Source of the DNA: Devosia sp. SL43
GTDB lineage: Bacteria; Pseudomonadota; Alphaproteobacteria; Rhizobiales; Devosiaceae
DNA: 64,000 bases
Assembly (NCBI RefSeq): GCF_021729885.1
Contig: NZ_CP063401.1
Location: 1,736,001 to 1,800,000, forward strand
Direction: 5' to 3'
Shown here: one piece after another, positions 20,001 to 27,854 of the stretch
How positions within the stretch are numbered: the first letter of the stretch is position 1
How the letters are laid out: every line of letters starts with the position of its first letter
Translations under genes and position numbers: made by a program
The notes under the pieces: model-generated
What the model saw: only the letters and a program-made list of their open reading frames with translations
Told to the model about the DNA's origin: nothing
Databases searched by the model: none

Positions 20001-21020
20001 TCAGCGGGGCAGCTGAACCACGACCGTGTTGCCGCTACTTTGCAGGTCGTGACCATCAGAATTGCGTATCAGCGCCTGAGCAAACCCAATCAGGTCCGGC
20101 TTGGCCATGGCGTTGATCATTGCCATTAGGTCCGGCTGACCACCGACGGCATAGTGCGCGACCATACCGCCGCTCAGGGAGTTTGCCGTATCAACGACCA
20201 TGAGGGGCAGTCCGTCGAAGGCTGATGAATCGTGTACGGAGCCGACACGGACTTGTTGGTCCGACATGCCTGCAACTAGATCCAGAACCCAATCCTTGCT
20301 GGACGAATAGATAACCACTGGCGCCCTCAGATTGCTCAGGGCGGCCTTGAACTCAACGATGGGCATATCGGGCGACAACAACGCAGCACCGCCAAACCGT
20401 GCGAAAAACTGATTGCTGCCATGCTGGCGCATTCTCGCCAGTGTATGCATGACAATGTCTGCGCCCATGGAATGTCCAACAACGACTACGCGCGACGCCC
20501 CGGCACGGGTCAAGCCGACCAGGAGGGTTTCCAGAGCGAGTTCGGCCTGCCGGGCCCGGCCTAAGTCAGCATCGTAGGCGACCAGGTTGTGGGCGTTGGG
20601 CCAGGAGAACTGGATCGTAGCGGCAGGAATGTCCATATCCACGGCCAGTTGGGTCGCCCGCATCTGGGATGTCCAAAAGGTCGTATTGTACCCATGTACG
20701 ATCACCACAACCTCGCTTGTTCCGAACCTTGCTCGCGAGTATCCGACCACCTCCCGAGCAAAGGAACCTAGTGTTGAAATGCGCCGGCTCACCTTGGTCA
20801 CGAACTGGTCGATATACTGACCCGGTCGACGGTCGGCCCGAACCTCCATATCGTAGTGCAAGTAGTATTGCGGTGCGGTGTCGGCGGATGTCGGTCCCGA
20901 CAGCGCTGCCCGGGTGGTCGCCACGAAGATATCTTCGGCTTGCGCGGGTGTGGCTATCAGGAAGGCTTGCAGGACTAGGACGACCGCTAACAGGGCACGA
21001 TGGGATGTCATGGAGGTCAT
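20001..21020 (-). CDS. Secreted alpha/beta hydrolase (DUF900-like)
   Basis: This protein of about 339 residues has a hydrophobic signal sequence ending near TPAQA. VVVIVHGYNTTF forms the oxyanion region and VVVGHSMGADIVMHTLARM holds the nucleophile (Ser184 counting from ATG 21020). The fold matches the DUF900/alpha-beta hydrolase group and the protein should act in the periplasm. ATG at 21011 is an alternative start. A TTGAGATGGATCAA box lies 46-59 bases upstream of the start, a plausible activating position. Its substrate is unknown; esterase or lipase activity is likely. Confidence 0.8.
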   Translation of the reverse strand: MTSMTSHRALLAVVLVLQAFLIATPAQAEDIFVATTRAALSGPTSADTAPQYYLHYDMEVRADRRPGQYIDQFVTKVSRRISTLGSFAREVVGYSRARFGTSEVVVIVHGYNTTFWTSQMRATQLAVDMDIPAATIQFSWPNAHNLVAYDADLGRARQAELALETLLVGLTRAGASRVVVVGHSMGADIVMHTLARMRQHGSNQFFARFGGAALLSPDMPIVEFKAALSNLRAPVVIYSSSKDWVLDLVAGMSDQQVRVGSVHDSSAFDGLPLMVVDTANSLSGGMVAHYAVGGQPDLMAMINAMAKPDLIGFAQALIRNSDGHDLQSSGNTVVVQLPR

Positions 21021-21065
21021 TTCTCTGGTTATGCGATCACCCTCACATTTGCGTCGTCGTTCGCA

Positions 21066-21079
21066 TTGAGATGGATCAA
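21066..21079 (-). promoter_or_regulatory. Fnr/FixK-like box upstream of the secreted hydrolase
   Basis: TTGAGATGGATCAA lies just upstream of the hydrolase start at 21020. The spacing would suit activation from a site near -40 with a short leader. Confidence 0.5.
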
Positions 21080-21155
21080 ATGCGATCGAGGTTTCCAAGG
21101 TCTGAGTGTTCGGGGCAATGATCAGAAAGCACTGTCTCCAAAGGCTCCGATCGCC

Positions 21156-23696
21156 CTATCCCTGCCGGAGATAGGATGCCGGGGTCCTCGACAGCGTATT
21201 CCAGGTGATAATCGCCCCGACCCCGACGGTCAGAAGCATGGCCAGCGGGGCAACCAGGGCGAGCAGCACTGGATCTGCCGAGAAGCCGAATTGGAGCACG
21301 ATGGTCACGAAGGCCCAGGCCCCCGCAACGCCGAGCCCTACGGCAAGCAGTGCCGCTATACCACCCACCAAGACATACTCCACCAGGAACGATGCGATCA
21401 GATCGGCGCGCGTCGCCCCTAGCACTTTGGCCACGATGGAATCGGCTTCGCGCTGCCGCCGGCCGGTGGCCAGCACACCGATCAGGACGAGCAGACCGCT
21501 GGCAAGGGCGATTGCCCCGACGATCGAGATCGTGGTGGAGACCGTCGTCATTAGTCCACGCACCGCATCGATCGCCTCCTCAATCGGCAGAAAGACGAGT
21601 TCAGGATATGACGCTGCTAATCCAGACTGGAGACTCTGGATCGTCCCCTCCTTGGCTTTGAACAGCCCGAAATAGGACGACTGGTAGCCATCGAGGGCGC
21701 CCGGCGAAAGAACATAGGGAAAATTGACACCGCCGCGCTGCCAGTCATAGGCACGGAAGTTGGCAATTCTGGTGGATACAGGATCACCAAAGATTAGAAA
21801 GGTGATCTCGTCGCCAAGTTCGAGACCAAGCAATGACCGCATATCTTGGGACACCGACACAAGCGGCGGGCCAGCATACTCAGCGGGCCACCAATCCCCA
21901 CTGACCACTCTTGACCCTTCGGGGATCGCGACGGCGTAGGTCAGTGGCTGCTCGTCACCGAAATAGATCGTGAGGTCCTTGGGCGGCTCTTTGATCTCGG
22001 GTGGTGCATGTCCATTTATTGTAAGGGAGCTGGCGCGAACGAGGGGGATTGCTGTGAAGCTCGCAATCCTGGCATCCGTGGCGGAGAGTGCCTGGAACGC
22101 CTCAACCTCGTCGGCGAAAAGGTCCATATAGATCAAGTCGGGCGCATCGATCCGCGCTTCGGGGTCGAGTTGGTGGCGCAGATTGCTCTCGCTGAGTGCA
22201 ATTAGCAGTAACAGTGAAATACCAAGCCCCAGCGACAGGATCACCGCGGAGGCGGGCGATCCGGCACGATGGATGGACTTGACCGCATTCCTGATCAAGG
22301 CATTGGGTGCCGGCGGGACAAGCCTCAGTCCGCGTTGCAAGACTTGCGAAGCCCCGCGCAGGACAGCAAAGGCTACAGACGCACCAACCGCGTACCAGAA
22401 CACGATCTCTGGCCACCCGGTGTCGAAGATCGCCACGGCAATCAGTCCGGTCAGGGCCCCCAGCATCGGCAGGAGCACCCGCGGTTGTAGCAGCACGCGC
22501 AGATGCATCGCCTTACCGGATGAAGATACGGTCGACCGGAATAACTGCGCTGGCCGCATTGCCTCGACGCGGGTGAGCGGCAGATAGGCAAAGAGAAAGC
22601 TGGTCAGCAGACCAAAGGCGACCGACGCCGCGATGGATGGTCCGTCGATGATCGGCATCAGGCCCATCCCGATCATCGGTCCGATGCGCGGCAGAAGTGC
22701 CACGGTGGATGTCAAACTGAGGGCAAGGCCGAGAGTGATACCAACAAGGGTCAGGATCAGAACCTGGATCAGAAAATGCAACAGCACGCGGTTGCTCTCC
22801 GCACCCAGGGCTTTCATGGTTGCAATGGAACGCTGCCGTTCCGTTATGTAGGCGGAAACGGCGTGAGCAACACCCAGTCCGCCCACCAGCAGAGCCGATA
22901 GACTGACAACCGTCAGAAAGCGCCGGAGCAGCTCGAAGTAGCGAGACAGTTCCTCGGTGGCATCACCCGGCTGACTAATCCGCAAACCGACATCGGGGAA
23001 CGCTTCCTGCACCGCTTTGACCGCAAGTGCGGCGTCTGTGCCCACGGCCAGGTCAATTTTGTACCGGTAGCGCGCGAGACCGCCCGGCTGAACGATCTCG
23101 GTGTCCGCTAGGCCGTCGGTGGAGATGAGAAGAGGATAGCCGATAGCGACGCCCTGGCTCACCTGGTCGGGCACACTGTGCAGGATACCGCGGATCTCGA
23201 ACTCGGCCTTGCCTAACTGGATGCGGTCGCCGATGGCTATCCCGAGCCGGTCGAGCAGTCGCGGATCGGCGACCGCCCCGCGAACCCCGCTTCTCGATCC
23301 CAATTGCCGCTCAAGCGAGCCTTCGCCATCCACCTCGACAACGCCGCGGAGTGGATATGCCGCGTCGACGGCTCGCACGGCAGCGAGCACACTTCCATCC
23401 TGTGATTGTGCACGCCCCATCAGGTCAATGACCTCGCTGACCTTACCCAGGTCTGCAAAGAAAGCACGTTCGTCGGCATCGGCTGGCCGATGGGTCAGGC
23501 GGATTTCGATGTCTCCGCCCAGCAGCAACCGGGCGTCCCGCGTCAACGCGGACTGCAGAGATTCGCCAACCGAGCTGACCACAGTAACGCTGGCAACACC
23601 GAGCGCAATGCAGGCGACCAAAATCCAGAGGCTGCCAAAGCCCCCGCGCAGATCGATCAGCGCGACCCTGATCAGACTGAACAAGGACCGCCTCAA
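21156..23696 (-). CDS. ABC transporter permease with FtsX domains (YbbP type)
   Basis: This 846-residue membrane protein has an N-terminal transmembrane segment (about residues 20-42), a large periplasmic domain, two FtsX permease domains, and the C-terminal ending NTLSRTPASYLRQG typical of YbbP-like proteins. The order and length match the YbbA-YbbP/LolCDE superfamily, which uses ATP for export or lipoprotein/lipid handling at the inner-membrane periplasmic face. It overlaps its ATPase gene by 4 bases. In enterobacteria a hydrolase (TesA) neighbours ybbAP; here an unrelated secreted hydrolase follows. Confidence 0.85.
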   Translation of the reverse strand: MRRSLFSLIRVALIDLRGGFGSLWILVACIALGVASVTVVSSVGESLQSALTRDARLLLGGDIEIRLTHRPADADERAFFADLGKVSEVIDLMGRAQSQDGSVLAAVRAVDAAYPLRGVVEVDGEGSLERQLGSRSGVRGAVADPRLLDRLGIAIGDRIQLGKAEFEIRGILHSVPDQVSQGVAIGYPLLISTDGLADTEIVQPGGLARYRYKIDLAVGTDAALAVKAVQEAFPDVGLRISQPGDATEELSRYFELLRRFLTVVSLSALLVGGLGVAHAVSAYITERQRSIATMKALGAESNRVLLHFLIQVLILTLVGITLGLALSLTSTVALLPRIGPMIGMGLMPIIDGPSIAASVAFGLLTSFLFAYLPLTRVEAMRPAQLFRSTVSSSGKAMHLRVLLQPRVLLPMLGALTGLIAVAIFDTGWPEIVFWYAVGASVAFAVLRGASQVLQRGLRLVPPAPNALIRNAVKSIHRAGSPASAVILSLGLGISLLLLIALSESNLRHQLDPEARIDAPDLIYMDLFADEVEAFQALSATDARIASFTAIPLVRASSLTINGHAPPEIKEPPKDLTIYFGDEQPLTYAVAIPEGSRVVSGDWWPAEYAGPPLVSVSQDMRSLLGLELGDEITFLIFGDPVSTRIANFRAYDWQRGGVNFPYVLSPGALDGYQSSYFGLFKAKEGTIQSLQSGLAASYPELVFLPIEEAIDAVRGLMTTVSTTISIVGAIALASGLLVLIGVLATGRRQREADSIVAKVLGATRADLIASFLVEYVLVGGIAALLAVGLGVAGAWAFVTIVLQFGFSADPVLLALVAPLAMLLTVGVGAIITWNTLSRTPASYLRQG

Positions 23697-24394
23697 ACCG
23701 TCACACCCTGAATTGCAGGGGGCGTTTCGTGGAGACTTCCCTGGTTCATGCTTAGCGTTCGGTCTGCACGAGCGGCAAGCTGAAGATCGTGGGTGATGAG
23801 CAGGATCGCTGTTCCCTCAACCCGAGCTAGCGCAAACATGCGCTCTATGACGCCACCACCAGTGGTCTGGTCGAGGTTGCCCGTTGGTTCGTCGGCGAGC
23901 AGAATTCGCGGCTCGCCGACAATGGCGCGGGCGAGGCCGACTCGCTGTTGTTCCCCGCCTGACAGTGCGCTTGGCAAGTGCTTTGCCCGATCGCCAAGCC
24001 CGACCGCCACCAGGGCATCCTGCGCCGCCTGACGAATACTGCCGTAGGGTCGCGAGGGATCGGCGATTTCAAGCGTGAAGGCGACATTCTCCAACGCCGT
24101 CATGGAGGGAATGAGGTGGAAGTTCTGGAACAGGATGCCAAAATTGTCGCGACGGAAGACAGCGAGCCGATCTTCGTCAAGGCCGACGATGTCTGTCCCA
24201 TCGATCAGAATGCTGCCGCTCGTGGCTTTCTCCAATCCTGCCAGAACCATCAGCAGTGACGACTTTCCGCTGCCCGATGGACCAACGACAGATACGACTT
24301 CACCTGGCTGCAGAGCGAACGAGACGTTGCGCAGAACGTGCAACTCCTCCCCGGCGTTCTTGAGGTACAGGTTGACGTTGCGGACCTCAAGCAA
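23693..24394 (-). CDS. ABC transporter ATP-binding protein (YbbA/LolD type)
   Basis: This 233-residue ATPase has Walker A GPSGSGKSSLLMVL, the signature LSGGEQQRVGLARAI, Walker B ILLADEPTGNLD and the switch His in ILLITHDLQLAARAD. It partners the large FtsX-type permease that overlaps its stop codon. A TTGACCCACGTCAA box lies about 115 bases upstream. Confidence 0.88.
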   Translation of the reverse strand: MLEVRNVNLYLKNAGEELHVLRNVSFALQPGEVVSVVGPSGSGKSSLLMVLAGLEKATSGSILIDGTDIVGLDEDRLAVFRRDNFGILFQNFHLIPSMTALENVAFTLEIADPSRPYGSIRQAAQDALVAVGLGDRAKHLPSALSGGEQQRVGLARAIVGEPRILLADEPTGNLDQTTGGGVIERMFALARVEGTAILLITHDLQLAARADRTLSMNQGSLHETPPAIQGVTV

Positions 24395-24507
24395 TGGGGC
24401 GGAAACCGACAGGGGATCGCTCTTCAGTTTGAATGAAATTGGGTCGCGACTGTCACTTGCCGCTCCGATGCATGCCGCAGAACATAGCCTTTGCCCGAAC
24501 AGCGATA

Positions 24508-24521
24508 TTGACCCACGTCAA
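24508..24521. promoter_or_regulatory. Fnr/FixK-like box between divergent genes
   Basis: TTGACCCACGTCAA lies between the ABC ATPase (start 24394, minus) and the GNAT-like gene (start 24612, plus), so it could serve either or both. Confidence 0.5.
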
Positions 24522-24611
24522 GGCTGGCGAGTTTCCTTCCGATACTTGGTGGGTGTGGGGATGCTTGCGGGCGCCCTTCACTGTGTGTCGGTCCTAACAG
24601 GTAACCACTTC

Positions 24612-25754
24612 ATGAATGCAATCCCGGCAGAGGTCGTCGTCATGCCCGCCGACGAGGGACAGGCCTTTTGCGACTTCATTGACCTGCCCTACCGCGTGCG
24701 TGGCGGAGACCCCGATTGGGTGCCGCCGCTTAGAATTCAACAAAGGGACGCACTGGACCGGATCAGGAACCCGTTCTACAGGCATGCAGAGCTTCGGCTG
24801 TTCATCGCCTACCGGGCCGGCCAGCCGGTCGGTCGGATCGCCGCCATCAACAATGCTGTGCACAACCAGACCCATGGCGAGCGCACCACGCAATGGGGCT
24901 TCTTCGAGTGCGAGAACGAAAAGGTCGCGGCGTCCGCCCTCTTTGCCGCCGTCGAGGACGCTGCCGCGGGCTGGGGACATGATCTGCTCCGTGGTCCTTT
25001 CAATCCGTCCGTCAATGACGAGATTGGCCTGCAGATCGATGCCTTCGACAGGCCGAGCTTCATCATGATCCCCAGCAATCCCGCTTATTACCGGCCTCTG
25101 GTTGAGGCGGCCGGCTACTCCAAGACAGTCGACCTTTACTGCTTCTGGATTGATGCAGGCACGCTGTCGGGCGAGCTGACGCGTGTTGGGCCCGCCACGA
25201 TCGCCCGCGGCAACATCCGTTACCGCAAGCTCAACAAAGCGACGTTGGACAGGGACGCCGAGAAGATATGGCGAGTGTACAATAGCGCCTGGGAGAAGAA
25301 TTGGCTCTGGGTGCACGCCACCCGCGAGGAGTTCCTGCATCTCGTCAAAAACCTCAGGCAGATCGCTGACTTCGATCTGGCCTGGGTCGCCGAAAACTCA
25401 GACGGTGAGATGGTCGGCATTTCCATCGCTATCCCCAACATCAATGAGGCGATCATGCCAATACGGGATGGGCGGCTGCTACCACTCGGCTGGTTACGCC
25501 TGTTGTGGGGCAGTCGGCGCGGGGCGATCAAGGGCTTGCGCTTCCTCGTCATGGGCGTGCTTGAGCCCTGGCGCGGTCAAGGCATTGATGTGGCATTGAA
25601 CTACAATCAACTCCAAGAAGCTGTACGCGGGGGCTACACCCACGCCGAAATGAGCCAGATACTCGAGACCAACACGTCGATGCTCAACGCTGCAACACGG
25701 ATGGGCGGTGTCCGGTACAAGACCCACCGCATGTTCGAAAAGGCCCTGCACTAA
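24612..25754 (+). CDS. GNAT-like N-acetyltransferase family protein
   Basis: This protein of about 380 residues has an N-terminal half containing FIAYRAGQPVGRIAAINN and a C-terminal half with AWVAENSDGEMVGISIAIPN and GVLEPWRGQGIDVALNYNQL. These resemble the core strand and the acetyl-CoA pyrophosphate loop of GNAT enzymes. It probably has a tandem GNAT architecture. I chose ATG 24612; ATG 24561 is also in frame. The acceptor substrate is unknown. It is divergent from the YbbAP-type operon with an Fnr-like box between them. Confidence 0.7.
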   Translation: MNAIPAEVVVMPADEGQAFCDFIDLPYRVRGGDPDWVPPLRIQQRDALDRIRNPFYRHAELRLFIAYRAGQPVGRIAAINNAVHNQTHGERTTQWGFFECENEKVAASALFAAVEDAAAGWGHDLLRGPFNPSVNDEIGLQIDAFDRPSFIMIPSNPAYYRPLVEAAGYSKTVDLYCFWIDAGTLSGELTRVGPATIARGNIRYRKLNKATLDRDAEKIWRVYNSAWEKNWLWVHATREEFLHLVKNLRQIADFDLAWVAENSDGEMVGISIAIPNINEAIMPIRDGRLLPLGWLRLLWGSRRGAIKGLRFLVMGVLEPWRGQGIDVALNYNQLQEAVRGGYTHAEMSQILETNTSMLNAATRMGGVRYKTHRMFEKALH

Positions 25755-25977
25755 GCGTCGTCTCAACGACAAGCCATGTCGGCCACCTGCCGGAGGGGGA
25801 TTCGCTGGGAGCTCGGCCCGAGCAGGGCCCGCCCACCAAAACCGAGTTTCTGCGGGAGCCGTCGTCGCGACCGCCTCGTGCAAAGCTCTTGGCGCCGCCC
25901 AGCTGCTGAATGTGCTCAACGCTATTCGGCTGCCTCGGCTCAGGTTCTTGCCGTGTTGGCGCTGCCGGTTTGATCTC

Positions 25978-25991
25978 TTGACATGGATCAA
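25978..25991 (+). promoter_or_regulatory. Fnr/FixK-like box upstream of the large secreted-protein operon
   Basis: TTGACATGGATCAA is centred 61 bases before the start at 26046. If the box is at -41.5, transcription would start about 20 bases before the ATG. Confidence 0.55.
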
Positions 25992-26045
25992 TGCTCCCGC
26001 GCCCACACGGCCCATTATCGTGCCCAGCATTGAAGGATATCGCAG

Positions 26046-27854
26046 GTGAGGCTCTGGGCATTTCTGGCGATAGTAGGCGTGGCGGCAGGTCTAGCTGTCG
26101 GCAGCATTGCACAGGACTCTGGCGTCATCGGCGACAACACAGGCTTGCTGGCACCGCAGACGGAAGGTCGTGGTCCCAGTGAGTCCATTGTCGAATTTGT
26201 AGTAGCCCCCCACGCGGCCACGGTCCGCCTCTCCGAAGCCGGGATCGCGGTGCTTGCGGAGAGCTTCGTGGCCGATGCAGTAGCCGCGCGGCGCAACGCC
26301 GAGCTTGAACTCGGAATCCAGGCGGTCGGCGACAGCGCAGGCGGCCTTGGCGTGTTGGCGACGCTGGCCGAACACGCACTGTTCGCCGACCAATTTGGCC
26401 CGGTGAACAACGCCCTGACCAACATAGGCGGCGTGCTAGCCTTGGCGCAGGTTTCGCGCGATATCTGGAACGGACGCACCGACGCCGCCCTGACCGGAGC
26501 GATCAAGGGCTGGATGAGTTTTGCGATCGGCAAATGGGGCTGGGGATCGCTGCAGGTCGGCGGGATTGCGCTATTCGTGGTCGATGTGACGCTGCGCGAA
26601 TGGCAAAGGGGCGTCAGCGACATCGCTGTCGAGGGACTTCGCTGCCATTACACCGCCTGGTACCGTGAAAATCCGCGCCCGATCAGCGACTGGAAGACCC
26701 GTGTATGGCAGCTCTACCTGCTGGCCGAGCAGGAAGGCAGGGAAGGCTTCGCGGCTTATCTCGATATCGAGCTGAACCGCTACGCCAACCTGGCGTTGCA
26801 GGATCCGGAGTGGATCACCTATGGCGACTGCAGCACGTCGACAATGGGACTTGGTCACAGCGACATCGAGGCGAAGCTGACCGATGAGCACAAGCTGTTG
26901 CTTGGCAAGCTACTGGTCGAGGAGGTGTTGCCCGAGATCGGCGAGCGAGCCTGGCGGCGAAATCTCGACGCACAGGTCATCTGGGCCAATACACATCTGC
27001 TGCCGCGGCTGAACAAGGTGCTGACGCTCGAGATCGCCACCTACGGTTTCCCCGCCGGAACGCGGATGGTGATGCCGCTGCCAAACGGCGGTGAATGGTC
27101 TGGCAAGCTACGCCCGGACGGCACCTTCAGGGCGGCGATCACCAAGTTCGCGCTGGCCAAGGCCGGGTTCCCCGAAGTCGTCCGCATCGAGACCGAGGCC
27201 GGTATCGAAGAACGCCGCCTGTCACTGTCAGGCGACCGGCTGGTTGCGATGTTTGGCACCCCCGAAACACCGCTAGTCTCGCGCTTCCAACTGAGCGAAC
27301 AGGCTGGCCAGTGTCGGATAACCCGTATCGCCGCCGACGGCAGCCGCGAGGAAGAGGTCCAGGACATCGAGATCCATGCGCCGCAGGATGTCGATTTCGC
27401 CATGCTGCCGAACGGCAACTGGGTAATGGGTCACTACGCACAGAGCGGCGGATGGTCCATCGCCTCGCCCGGGGCGACTGTCGGCGATCGGATCGATTTC
27501 GGAGCGCCGCTGTGGGACGGGATCACCGGATTCAAGGGCTGCGTCATCAGCTTTCTAGGTGACGACCAACTGGCCCGCACCACCTGCAGCGTCGAACGCT
27601 TCGACAGCAAACAGGTCAGTACCCGGCTGCGGATCGACAGGCTGTGTTCGTCCCCAGCCCAGCTCGACATTTCTGGCGTCTTCACCGCCCTCGTCGCCGG
27701 CGAGACCACCTACTACCCGCTCGACGGGCCCGAAGGACAGGTGATCGTCGACACGCTCAAACGCGGGATTGGGGAAGGCGTCGTCGGTGGTTTTCCCAGC
27801 ATGCCGGACTTGCCCGATCTGTCCCGAATGCCGGCTCTGCCAGGAGGCAATTGA
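26046..27854 (+). CDS. Large hypothetical secreted protein
   Basis: This 602-residue protein has an N-terminal signal or anchor sequence (residues 1-22, ending GSIAQ). An Ala-rich helical region follows to about residue 190, including hydrophobic stretches such as GSLQVGGIALFVVDV. A cysteine-containing beta-rich C-terminal part runs from about residue 330, and the tail is Pro/Met-rich. I recognise no catalytic motif. It is translationally coupled (ATGA) to the 887-residue secreted protein downstream, so the two probably act together at the envelope. An Fnr-like box precedes it. Confidence 0.75.
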   Translation: MRLWAFLAIVGVAAGLAVGSIAQDSGVIGDNTGLLAPQTEGRGPSESIVEFVVAPHAATVRLSEAGIAVLAESFVADAVAARRNAELELGIQAVGDSAGGLGVLATLAEHALFADQFGPVNNALTNIGGVLALAQVSRDIWNGRTDAALTGAIKGWMSFAIGKWGWGSLQVGGIALFVVDVTLREWQRGVSDIAVEGLRCHYTAWYRENPRPISDWKTRVWQLYLLAEQEGREGFAAYLDIELNRYANLALQDPEWITYGDCSTSTMGLGHSDIEAKLTDEHKLLLGKLLVEEVLPEIGERAWRRNLDAQVIWANTHLLPRLNKVLTLEIATYGFPAGTRMVMPLPNGGEWSGKLRPDGTFRAAITKFALAKAGFPEVVRIETEAGIEERRLSLSGDRLVAMFGTPETPLVSRFQLSEQAGQCRITRIAADGSREEEVQDIEIHAPQDVDFAMLPNGNWVMGHYAQSGGWSIASPGATVGDRIDFGAPLWDGITGFKGCVISFLGDDQLARTTCSVERFDSKQVSTRLRIDRLCSSPAQLDISGVFTALVAGETTYYPLDGPEGQVIVDTLKRGIGEGVVGGFPSMPDLPDLSRMPALPGGN

